From Opitutia bacterium (GTDB taxonomy: Bacteria; Verrucomicrobiota; Verrucomicrobiia; Opitutales; JANYDI01), in assembly GCA_025363695.1 (NCBI GenBank), contig JANYDI010000056.1:1-6483 (forward strand): a stretch of DNA of 6,483 nt. Direction: 5' to 3'. Shown here piece by piece: positions 1 to 6,235 of this stretch (position 1 is the first letter of the stretch; each line of letters begins with the position of its first letter). The notes under the pieces are model-generated. The model had not been told where the DNA came from. It saw only the letters and a list, made by a program, of their open reading frames with translations, and made no database searches. The position numbers and the translations under genes were made by a program.

Positions 1-82
1 TTTTACAAAATGCGCAAGCGCATTTTGTAAAATTGCCCATCGGGAAGCATATACTAAGCCCCCTCCGGATTCCTACGGAATC
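1..82 (-). repeat. Interspersed multi-hairpin element, copy 1 (truncated by window edge)
   Basis: Read on the - strand, this stretch has the same order of parts as the complete copy at 2889-3010. First comes a 6-bp hairpin with loop GTA (68-82, stem GATTCC/GGAATC). Next is a linker containing the 13-base block CTTAGTATATGCT (46-58), identical to 2913-2925. Then comes the large A/T-rich hairpin, of which 1-32 is visible as a perfect palindrome with 15-base arms (1-15 and 18-32). The remaining arm and the third hairpin would lie beyond base 1. It sits 75 bases past the stop of the large LRR gene, in the same orientation. It could act as an mRNA 3' structure or be a non-autonomous mobile repeat. 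No T-tract follows, so it is not a standard intrinsic terminator. Confidence 0.75.
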
Positions 83-156
83 GAACAAAGGATACACTTT
101 GGCTCCTCCTAGAGCGCTATTTTCAGACTTGGACAACATTGCGAACTAGGTGTCGG

Positions 157-2817
157 CTACCTACTTATTACCAAATTCGGAAGCGCTTGCCGAAGAGCTG
201 CCACGCCTGCAGCCGTCACGTTATCACAGCACGTCAAACTGAGCTGCTGCAACTGAGTCAATCCTGCTAGATGCGCTAGGCCTGCATCTGTTACTCTACA
301 GTACGACAAATCAAGCTGCTGCAACTGAGTCAATCCCGCTAGATGCGCTAGGCCGGCATCCGTCACCTTACCACAGCCCGCCAAATCAAGCTGCTGCAAC
401 TGAGTTAATCCTGCCAGATGCGCTAGGCCGGCATCCGTCACTTCAGCACAGCAATGCAAACTGAGCTGCTGCAACTGGTTTAATCCCGCTAGGTGCGCTA
501 GGTGCGCTTCCGTCACTTGCTTACAGCAATACAAATTGAGCTCCCGCAACTGCGTCAATCCCGCCAGATGCGCTAGGCCGGCTTCCGTCACTTGCTTACA
601 ATTCCCCAAATTGAGCTGCTGCAACTGGGTTAATCCCGTTAGATGCGCTAGGCCCGCGTCCGTCACTTCAGAACAGTTGTACAAATTGAGCTGCTGCAAC
701 TGCGTCAATCCCGCTAGGTACGCTAAGCCTGCATCCGTCACGTGCGCACAGCTGGACAAATTGAGCTGCTGTAACTGGGTTAATCTCGCCAGATGCGCTA
801 GGTCTGCATCCCTCACTACAGCATAGCAGGGTGCAGGGCTAGACAGATCAAGCTTCCGCAACTGTGTCAATCCCGCTAGGCCTACATTCGTCACAGAACA
901 GAGATACAAAGTGAGCTGCTGCAACTGCGTCAATCCCGCTAGGCCTGCGACCGCCACTTTAAAACAGCTGTACAGACTAAGTTGCTGCAACTGGGTTAAT
1001 GCCGCTAGGCCTGAACCCGTCACATTACTACAGTTCTGCAAAGTGAGCTGCTGCAACTGCGTCAATCCCGCTAGGTGTCGTAGGCCCTCGTCGGTCACTT
1101 TGGCGCCACTCAAATTGAGCTGCTGCAACTGCGTTAATCTCGCCAGGTGCACTAGGCCTGCGTCGGTCACTTTAGAACAGCCGGTCGGATCAGACAGATC
1201 AAGCTGCCGTAACTGGGTTAATCCTGCTAGATGCGCCAGGCCTGCATCCGTCACTTTATCACAGTACCTCAAATTAAGCTGCTGCAACTGCACTAATCTC
1301 GCCAGATGCTCTAGGCCTGCATCCGTCACGTGTTTACAGTACCCCAAATTGAGCTGCTGCAACCGGGTTAATCTCACCAGATGCGCTAGACCTGCATCCA
1401 TCACGAGCTCACATCCCGACAAATCGAGTTCCCGCAACTGGGTTAATCCTGCCAGGTGCGCTAGGCCTACGTTGGTCACCTTACATCCCGACAAATTGAG
1501 CTGCTGCAACTGGGTTAATCCCGCCAGATGCGCTAGGCCTGCGTCCGTCACCTTACATCCCGACAAATCGAGCTGCTGCAACTGGGTTAATCCAGCTAGA
1601 TGCGCCACGCCTGCATCCGTCACTTTATCACAGCTGGACAGATCAAGCTGCCGCAACTGAGTCAATCCCGCTAGATGTGCTAGACTTGCATCCGTCACTC
1701 TTGAGATTCTGGGCAAAACAAGCTGCTGCAACTGCCCTAATCCCGCTAGGTGCGCTAGGCTGGCATCCGTTACTCGAGAACAGCCTAGTAAAACAAGCTG
1801 CTGCAACTTGGTCAATCCTGCCAGATGCGCCACGCCTGCATCCGTCACTTGATAACAGCCCTGCAAATTAAGCCGCTGCAACTGAGTTAATCCCGCCAGA
1901 TGCGCTAGGCCTGCATCCGTCACTTGAGTACAGCTGGACAGATCAAGCTGCTGCAATTGCGGCAATTCTGCTAGCTGTGCTAGGTCTGCGTCCGTCACTT
2001 GAGGACCTTGATCGCAGACGAACAGATGTCCGGGCAGATCCTTCACTTTAGAGCTGCTGGACACATGGGGCTGCTGCAACTGCGTTAATCGCCTCAGACG
2101 CACTAGGCCTGCAGCCGTCACGTGATCACAGCGCTCCAAATTGAGCTGCCGTAATTGGGTTAATCCCTCCAGGTGCACGAGGCCGGCGTCCGTCACGTTA
2201 TCACAGCCGGACAGATCAAGCTGCCGTAACTGCCCTAATCTCGCCAGACGCTTTAGGCCTGTATCCTTCATGTGATCACAGTCTCGCAAAACAAGCCGCT
2301 CTAACTGCCGTAACCCAACCAGATAGGCTAGGCCGGCATCGCTTACCCGGGTTTTGGAGAGATCGAGCTGCCGTAACTGCCGTAACCCAACCAGGTCTGC
2401 CAGGCCTTCATCCGTCACGTTATCACAGCGCCTTAAATTGAGCCGCTGCAACTGGATCAGTTCGTACAGGTGCACTAGGCCGGCATCCGTCAATTTATAA
2501 CACTTGGACAAATCGAGCTGCTGCAACTGGGTTAATCTCGCTAAGTGCGCTAGGCTTGCGTCCGTCAATTGCCCACAGCCCCGCAAACTGAGCTGCTGCA
2601 ACAGGGTTAATCCCGCTAGGGGCGCCAGGCCGGCATCCGTCAGATGCACACATTTTTCCAAATTGAGCTGCCGCAACTGCGGCAATCTCGCCACTTGCGC
2701 TACTTCTTCGTCCCTTACTCGAGACCTACGACCCAGATCCCCCTTCATCGCCATGGCGGAAGAAGCAAGGCACAATGTCGCGATTAAATAAATACTTTTA
2801 ATGCCTTTTGTAATCAT
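157..2817 (-). CDS. Secreted leucine-rich-repeat protein, 33 Cys-type LRRs
   Basis: A protein of about 886 residues starting MITKGIKSIYLI. A basic N-terminus, a hydrophobic core and an AMA-M site near residue 24 indicate a Sec signal peptidase I signal. After roughly ten residues come about 33 LRRs, mostly 25 residues, on the pattern VTDAGLAHLAGLTQLQQLDL followed by S-G-C. This is the Cys-containing class known from F-box/RNI-like proteins and from host-associated bacteria. A non-repeat cap ending in ALPNLVISR closes the protein. Irregularities are an 18-residue insert after the ninth repeat and three shortened repeats near residues 597-664. No enzymatic domain or membrane anchor is visible, so the role is probably protein binding outside the cytoplasm, perhaps with host partners (inference). 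An ATG three codons upstream (2826) is less likely: it overlaps the predicted -10 box, and the paralogue at 6211 starts at the equivalent of 2817. Confidence 0.9.
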   Translation of the reverse strand: MITKGIKSIYLIATLCLASSAMAMKGDLGRRSRVRDEEVAQVARLPQLRQLNLEKCVHLTDAGLAPLAGLTLLQQLSLRGCGQLTDASLAHLARLTQLQQLDLSKCYKLTDAGLVHLYELIQLQRLNLRRCDNVTDEGLADLVGLRQLRQLDLSKTRVSDAGLAYLVGLRQLERLVLRDCDHMKDTGLKRLARLGQLRQLDLSGCDNVTDAGLVHLEGLTQLRQLNLERCDHVTAAGLVRLRRLTQLQQPHVSSSSKVKDLPGHLFVCDQGPQVTDADLAQLAELPQLQQLDLSSCTQVTDAGLAHLAGLTQLQRLNLQGCYQVTDAGVAHLAGLTKLQQLVLLGCSRVTDASLAHLAGLGQLQQLVLPRISRVTDASLAHLAGLTQLRQLDLSSCDKVTDAGVAHLAGLTQLQQLDLSGCKVTDAGLAHLAGLTQLQQLNLSGCKVTNVGLAHLAGLTQLRELDLSGCELVMDAGLAHLVRLTRLQQLNLGYCKHVTDAGLEHLARLVQLQQLNLRYCDKVTDAGLAHLAGLTQLRQLDLSDPTGCSKVTDAGLVHLARLTQLQQLNLSGAKVTDEGLRHLAGLTQLQQLTLQNCSNVTGSGLAALTQLQQLSLYSCFKVAVAGLAGLTQLQQLTLYLCSVTNVGLAGLTQLRKLDLSSPAPCYAVVRDADLAHLARLTQLQQLNLSSCAHVTDAGLAYLAGLTQLQQLNLYNCSEVTDAGLAHLTGLTQLQQLNLGNCKQVTEAGLAHLAGLTQLRELNLYCCKQVTEAHLAHLAGLNQLQQLSLHCCAEVTDAGLAHLAGLTQLQQLDLAGCGKVTDAGLAHLAGLTQLQQLDLSYCRVTDAGLAHLAGLTQLQQLSLTCCDNVTAAGVAALRQALPNLVISR
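226..2718 (-). repeat. 75-bp tandem repeat array encoding 25-residue LRRs
   Basis: The coding sequence of the large LRR protein is a DNA-level tandem array. Units are mostly 75 bp (24- to 28-residue repeats occur too). Blocks such as CTGCTGCAACTGGGTTAATC on the + strand recur with only a few changes. The closest units lie around 1440-1660. All indels between units are multiples of three, so the frame survives. The similarity suggests growth by unequal recombination or slippage, making copy number likely to vary between strains. Long open frames on the opposite strand across this array are by-products of the codon periodicity. Confidence 0.9.
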
Positions 2818-2824
2818 AATCTGC

Positions 2825-2852
2825 ATTATTCAATAAATACAAATTGTGTCAA
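2825..2852 (-). promoter_or_regulatory. Probable sigma70-type promoter of the large LRR gene
   Basis: On the - strand a perfect -35 box TTGACA (2847-2852) is followed by a 16-base spacer and a -10 box AATAAT (2825-2830), five of six matches to TATAAT. Transcription would begin about seven bases later, at or next to the ATG at 2817, giving a leaderless or nearly leaderless mRNA. No Shine-Dalgarno sequence precedes the ATG, which agrees with this. Motif reading only. Confidence 0.55.
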
Positions 2853-2888
2853 GTTTATTGATATTTTTTTTGATTCACCATACACCCC

Positions 2889-3010
2889 GATCGCGTAGCG
2901 ATCTGTGGAGGCCTTAGTATATGCTACCGGGTAGCGATTTTTACAAAATGCTTTGCATTTTTAAAAATCGCTACCCGTAGGGGATCCTAAGGGGAGCGAG
3001 CTCCCCTTGG
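2889..3010 (+). repeat. Interspersed multi-hairpin element, copy 2 (complete)
   Basis: This is the only complete copy in the window and has three hairpins. Hairpin 1 is 2889-2903, stem GATCGC/GCGATC with loop GTA. A 24-base linker holds CTTAGTATATGCT. Hairpin 2 is 2928-2977, with an outer 15-bp perfect stem (2928-2942 with 2963-2977), a small internal bulge, and an inner 7-bp stem AAAATGC/GCATTTT with a 3-base loop. A linker reading TAGGGGATCCT follows. Hairpin 3 is 2987-3010, 11 bp including one G-T pair, with a 2-base loop. It lies between the divergent LRR gene and rph, upstream of the rph promoter. No open reading frame or T-tract is present. It is probably a non-autonomous MITE- or REP-like element, or a structured RNA/ssDNA unit. 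Confidence 0.8.
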
Positions 3011-3031
3011 CCCTATCCCTTTACATTTACA

Positions 3032-3060
3032 TTGACTCCAAATAAGCAATCCCCTACACT
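3032..3060 (+). promoter_or_regulatory. Candidate sigma70-type promoter of rph
   Basis: A -35 box TTGACT (3032-3037), a 17-base spacer and a -10 box TACACT (3055-3060) lie just downstream of repeat copy 2. The expected start of transcription is near 3067, only about eight bases before the rph ATG at 3075. That leaves no room for a normal Shine-Dalgarno sequence, and none is seen. It would drive rph and the overlapping ABC gene. Confidence 0.45.
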
Positions 3061-3074
3061 ACCCGGTTTTTACG

Positions 3075-3818
3075 ATGATGGAATTTCCTCGAGTACACGG
3101 CCGTTCGGCGCAGGCCCTGCGGCCTATCGTGATGAAGCCCGACGTGGCGCGTTACGCCCATGGATCGGTGCTGAGTTGCTTTGGTGAAACGCAGGTGATC
3201 TGCGCGGCGATATTGGAAAAAAAGATCCCGCGCTGGATGCAGCAACAAGGCGTTGAGGGCGGCTGGGTGACGGCTGAGTATTCGTTATTGCCTTATAGCA
3301 CGCCTCAGGAGCGCAAGACCCGCGACATCAACAAGGGCAAACTGGATGGCCGTAGCGTCGAGATTCAACGTCTAATCGGGCGGGCGCTACGTGCCGTTGT
3401 GGACCTCAAAAAGCTGCCCGGCTACACGCTGTGGGTGGATTGCGACGTCCTGCAAGCTGACGGTGGCACCCGCACGGCGGCGATCACCGGGGCCTACTTA
3501 GCGGCAAGCATGGCCATCAAAAAAGCCCTGGCCAAGGGCAGTTTGGCTAAGGACCCTTTTACCGACTCCGTGGCCGCCGTCAGTGTGGGTATTTTGGCAG
3601 GAGAAGTGCTGTTAGACCTTGATTACCAAGAAGATAGCAGCGCTGAGGTAGATTTTAATATCGTGATGACGGGCTCTGGGCGCTTCATCGAGGTCCAAGG
3701 CGGCGGCGAAGGCAGTACCTTTGATGAGCCGCAACTCGCACAGCTGCTGGCCCTAGGGCAAAAAGGCATCCGTGAACTGGTCCAGATACAACGAAAAATA
3801 CTGCATGAAGGTCGTTAA
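3075..3818 (+). CDS. rph: Ribonuclease PH (tRNA nucleotidyltransferase)
   Basis: A cytoplasmic phosphate-dependent 3'-5' exoribonuclease of the PNPase/RNase PH family, which trims the 3' ends of tRNA precursors and other RNAs and works as a ring of subunits. Its 247 residues are typical for the family. Hallmarks in order are the N-terminal RVHGR...LRPI (6-18), the EIQRLIGRALR segment (96-106), the phosphate-binding GGTRTAAITGA (130-140), the acidic DLDYQEDSSAEVDFNIVM segment (181-198) carrying the metal-binding aspartates, and IEVQGGGEGSTF (205-216). One oddity is His in place of the usual Asp in the N-terminal R-x-DGR motif. The first of two adjacent ATGs is given; the second (3078) is equally possible. 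No Shine-Dalgarno is seen. The 3' end overlaps the next gene by 14 bases. Confidence 0.96.
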   Translation: MMEFPRVHGRSAQALRPIVMKPDVARYAHGSVLSCFGETQVICAAILEKKIPRWMQQQGVEGGWVTAEYSLLPYSTPQERKTRDINKGKLDGRSVEIQRLIGRALRAVVDLKKLPGYTLWVDCDVLQADGGTRTAAITGAYLAASMAIKKALAKGSLAKDPFTDSVAAVSVGILAGEVLLDLDYQEDSSAEVDFNIVMTGSGRFIEVQGGGEGSTFDEPQLAQLLALGQKGIRELVQIQRKILHEGR

Positions 3819-4518
3819 TTTAACGAAGCGCTATGGGAAGCACACGGTCCTTGCGGGTATCAGTTTTACCATCCCCCAAGGCGCCGTTGTCGGGTTTTTA
3901 GGCCCCAATGGGGCCGGGAAAAGCACGACGCTACGCATCCTGTGCGGCCTCATCCAGGCTAGCTCAGGAGAAGCCTATGTTTGCGGCCACTGCGTAGCCC
4001 AGGAGCCCCAAGCCGTCAAGAAATGCATCGGCTACATGCCCGAAAATAATCCCCTACCCGGCCCCATGCGTGCCTTTGAATACCTATGCTTTCGTGCCGA
4101 ACTCAAAGGACTCAAGCACCCCAAAAAAGCAGCCCTGCACGCTTTAGATAATTGCCAAATCGAGCCCAAAATGGCTCAAAAACGCCTGGATGCGCTTTCG
4201 CAGGGCTATAGGCAACGTGTAGGCATTGCCGATGCTCTCCTGGGGACCCCCCCAGTCATCATCCTAGACGAACCCACAAACGGCCTAGACCCCTATCAAA
4301 TCCAAGGCCTGCGCACGCTCCTAAAAACCCTCCAAGGCAAGAGCACCCTGATCCTCTGCACCCACAGCCTCGCCGAAGCCCAACGCCTCTGCGACTATAT
4401 CCTCATCCTCAACCACGGCACCCTCATCGCCCAGGGCCCCTACGATGGGCAGGTACCCCTGGAAGGGTTTTTTACAGGAGAGGGGGAGGAAGGACTAAGG
4501 GGCGCTTGCGCCCCTTAG
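3805..4518 (+). CDS. ABC-2-type transporter ATP-binding protein (GldA/CcmA-like)
   Basis: A 237-residue single-domain ABC ATPase. It has Walker A GPNGAGKST (33-41), a Q-loop region reading GYMPENNPLP with Glu at the usual Gln, a signature LSQGYRQRVG (131-140) in place of LSGGQ, Walker B VIILDEPTNGLDP (151-163), and a switch His in CTHSL (187). The Glu Q-loop and LSQGY/LSKGY signature are typical of the GldA-like ABC-2 exporter branch. The substrate cannot be told. An ATG at 3805 gives the canonical MKVVNLTKRYG start and overlaps the end of rph, suggesting translational coupling; an ATG at 3772 would only add residues shadowing rph. The expected membrane permease does not follow. The last residues, LRGACAP, and the stop codon are encoded by hairpin 3 of repeat copy 3, so the native C-terminus may have been altered. 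Confidence 0.92.
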   Translation: MKVVNLTKRYGKHTVLAGISFTIPQGAVVGFLGPNGAGKSTTLRILCGLIQASSGEAYVCGHCVAQEPQAVKKCIGYMPENNPLPGPMRAFEYLCFRAELKGLKHPKKAALHALDNCQIEPKMAQKRLDALSQGYRQRVGIADALLGTPPVIILDEPTNGLDPYQIQGLRTLLKTLQGKSTLILCTHSLAEAQRLCDYILILNHGTLIAQGPYDGQVPLEGFFTGEGEEGLRGACAP

Positions 4519-4577
4519 AATCCCCTACTGGTAGCGAATTATAAAAATGCTACGCATTTTCAACAATTCGCTACCAG
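4495..4577 (-). repeat. Interspersed multi-hairpin element, copy 3, at a convergent gene junction
   Basis: Read on the - strand, this copy has hairpin 2 (4528-4577) with a 13-bp perfect outer stem CTGGTAGCGAATT/AATTCGCTACCAG, the inner 7-bp stem GCATTTT/AAAATGC shared with copy 2, and a 3-base loop. The linker TAGGGGATTCT follows, one base different from copy 2. Hairpin 3 is 4495-4518, a perfect 11-bp stem with a 2-base loop. Hairpin 1 is not convincingly present, though GAGGCTT just outside the copy (about 4580-4586) resembles the linker. The TAG of the ABC gene (4516-4518) is in hairpin 3, and the TAG of the LRR gene (4571-4573) is in hairpin 2. With no T-tract on either side it is not a classical terminator, but it could stabilise or separate the two convergent mRNAs. 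Confidence 0.8.
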
Positions 4578-6211
4578 CGAAGCCTCGCCATATCCTCGAT
4601 GGTGTCCTCCGCGTAGGAGCCCTCCTCATCAAAGAAGGGATCGCTATCAGAGAAGGCACCAGAGATCCACAGCTTTGGAAGGGCTTTCTGAAGAGCTTTT
4701 TGGCTTACATGAGTCACGGCAGAGTGTAAACCGAGCCACTGCAATCGAGTCAATCCTGCCAAGGCTGTTACGTCGCTCACTTGGGTATTGGATAAACTGA
4801 GCCACTGCAATTGAGTCAATCCTGCCAAGGCGCTTACGTCCCTCACTTGGGTCTGGGCCAAACCGAGCCTCTGCAAATTTGTAAATTCTGCCAAGGCTGT
4901 TACGTCGCTCACTTGGGTATTGGATAAACTGAGCCACTGCAATTGAGTCAATCCTGCCAAGGCGCTTACGTCGCTCACTTGGGTATTTGCCAAATAAAGC
5001 CTCTGCAATTGCGTCAATCCTGCCAGGGCTATTACGTCCCTCACTTGGGTATTTGCCAAATAAAGCCACTGCAATTGAGTCAATCCTGCCAGGGCTGTTA
5101 CGTCCCTCACTTGGGTCCTACCTAAATCAAGCTCATTCAATTGCGTTAATCTCGACAAGGCCGTTATGTCGCTCACTTGTATATCGGATAAATCAAGCTT
5201 CTTCAATTGCGTTAATCCTGCCAGGGCGCTTACGTCAGTCACTTGGGTCCCAGACAAATCAAGCCCCTGCAATTGCGTCAATTTCGACAAGGTTGTTACA
5301 TCAGTAAAGTTTTTGCAGAAACGTAAACTAAGCTGCAATTGAGCTAACTCTGCCAGCGCGCTTACGTCGTTCACTTGTGTATCGGATAAATCAAGCTTCT
5401 TCAATTGCGTTAATCCTGCCAGGGCTGTTACGTCCGTGAAGTTTTTGCAGGAACGCAAATTGAGCTCCTGCAACTGCGTTAACCCTGCCAAATAACGTAG
5501 GCTCCTCTTGGTCACTTGGACCCCAGACAAGTTGAGCTTCTGTAATTGCGTTAATCCTGCCAAATGACGTAGGCCGTCCCTCTTGAACACACTGCTCCCA
5601 GACAAGTCGAGCTCCTGCAATTGCGTTAATCCTGCCAGAGCTGTTATGTCCCTCACACAGGTCCCATAAAAGCTGAGCTCCTGCAATTGCGTTAACCCTG
5701 CCAGAGCTGTTACGTCCCTCACAAGGTACCCAGACAAGTTGAGCTTCCTCAAATTTGTTAACCCTGCCAGATGACTTAGGTCCTCGTCGTTGAGCTTCCT
5801 CAAATTTGCTAACCTTACCGCATCTAGGTCCTTTTTGCTCACCGCGGCGTAAAGACGATAGTCATCGTAAGACAGATCAAGCTCCTGCAACTGGGTTAAG
5901 TAAGGTACAAAGACTGCCAAAAGTTCGCCTGTCATTTTGCTGCTGCGGCGCAAGGTCAGTTTTCTCAGACTTTTCAATACGGGCCCCAGATTATTTATAT
6001 CCTCCAAGCTTGGCTTATAGTCGATTGCGAGCTCCTCCAGCCTTGTCATCTCTAAAGCGGAAGGAATTTTATCTCTGTGCCCTATTTCTACCTTAGTCGC
6101 GCTCTGAGTCGAAAGCACTCTGGGTTCCTCAACGTCATCCATCGCCATGGCGCAAGTAAATAAGCAAAATGCTGCAAGTAGATAAACAGCTTTTATCTTT
6201 TTTGTGGTCAT
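4571..6211 (-). CDS. Secreted leucine-rich-repeat protein, mostly 22-residue LRRs
   Basis: About 546 residues starting MTTKKIKAVYLLAAF, with a Sec signal peptide ending near AMA-M (about residue 23). Residues 30-160 hold irregular, diverged LRRs. From about residue 164 comes a regular array, mostly of 22-residue repeats on the pattern VSDVTALAGLTQLQWLSLSN, the internalin/SDS22-like type, with some longer units such as DGLRHLAGLTQLQKLNLSG. The cap ALPKLWISG (about 510-518) matches the other LRR protein's ALPNLVISR. Unlike that protein it adds 28 residues, rich in Asp and Glu, and ends ARLRW inside repeat copy 3. A protein-binding role outside the cytoplasm is inferred. The ATG at 6211 is chosen because it has AAGGAT seven bases upstream and aligns with the paralogue's start. 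The longer frame from 6289 would run into the insertion sequence. Confidence 0.88.
   Translation of the reverse strand: MTTKKIKAVYLLAAFCLFTCAMAMDDVEEPRVLSTQSATKVEIGHRDKIPSALEMTRLEELAIDYKPSLEDINNLGPVLKSLRKLTLRRSSKMTGELLAVFVPYLTQLQELDLSYDDYRLYAAVSKKDLDAVRLANLRKLNDEDLSHLAGLTNLRKLNLSGYLVRDVTALAGLTQLQELSFYGTCVRDITALAGLTQLQELDLSGSSVFKRDGLRHLAGLTQLQKLNLSGVQVTKRSLRYLAGLTQLQELNLRSCKNFTDVTALAGLTQLKKLDLSDTQVNDVSALAELAQLQLSLRFCKNFTDVTTLSKLTQLQGLDLSGTQVTDVSALAGLTQLKKLDLSDIQVSDITALSRLTQLNELDLGRTQVRDVTALAGLTQLQWLYLANTQVRDVIALAGLTQLQRLYLANTQVSDVSALAGLTQLQWLSLSNTQVSDVTALAEFTNLQRLGLAQTQVRDVSALAGLTQLQWLSLSNTQVSDVTALAGLTRLQWLGLHSAVTHVSQKALQKALPKLWISGAFSDSDPFFDEEGSYAEDTIEDMARLRW
4727..5722 (-). repeat. 66-bp tandem repeat array encoding 22-residue LRRs
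   Basis: The coding DNA of the second LRR protein is a tandem array of mostly 66-bp units, with some of 72-75 bp in the upstream half (about 5450-5630). On the + strand blocks such as CACTGCAATTGAGTCAATCC recur almost unchanged, most closely in 4727-5110. One unit (near 5318-5344) has lost a single codon within its leucine core (LQLSLRF rather than LQxLSLRF), which should distort that turn. Confidence 0.85.
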
Positions 6212-6218
6212 AATTTGT

Positions 6219-6224
6219 ATCCTT
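6219..6224 (-). promoter_or_regulatory. Ribosome binding site of the second LRR gene
   Basis: AAGGAT on the - strand, seven bases before the ATG at 6211. It decides the start codon. The equivalent position in front of the other LRR gene reads GAATAAT, with no Shine-Dalgarno, although the flanking bases (TATTTATT upstream, ATT just before ATG) are shared. Confidence 0.65.
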
Positions 6225-6235
6225 GAATAAATATA

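Noticed and set aside
911..1660. Long + strand open frame (249 codons) opposite the large LRR gene, and similar ones at 536-826, 1677-1871 and 2504-2791.
   Set aside because: They are antisense to the LRR array and exist because 75-bp units with fixed codon bias keep stops out of that frame. The products are Cys/Asn/Pro-rich repeats with no start signal or family resemblance.
226..2718. Regular direct repeats that could suggest a CRISPR array.
   Set aside because: The whole unit is repeated without unique spacers, it is coding, and it translates into LRRs.
2855..2875. T-rich run between the large LRR gene and repeat copy 2 as a terminator.
   Set aside because: No stable stem precedes it on the + strand and no + strand gene ends there.
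2989..3020. Hairpin 3 of the repeat element as an intrinsic terminator.
   Set aside because: The stem is strong but no run of T follows in either orientation, here or in copy 3; a role in termination is not supported by motif.
3054..3248. A 64-codon - strand open frame inside rph.
   Set aside because: It is opposite a strongly conserved gene and has no recognisable product or start signal.
4468..4475. Run of T near the end of the ABC gene as a terminator.
   Set aside because: It lies within the coding frame (GFFTGE) and has no GC-rich stem before it.
4647..5307. Open frames on both strands (4647-5069, 4943-5125, 4987-5307) overlapping the second LRR gene.
   Set aside because: They are out-of-frame shadows of the 66-bp tandem repeat; the LRR frame has the signal peptide, ribosome-binding site and recognisable family.
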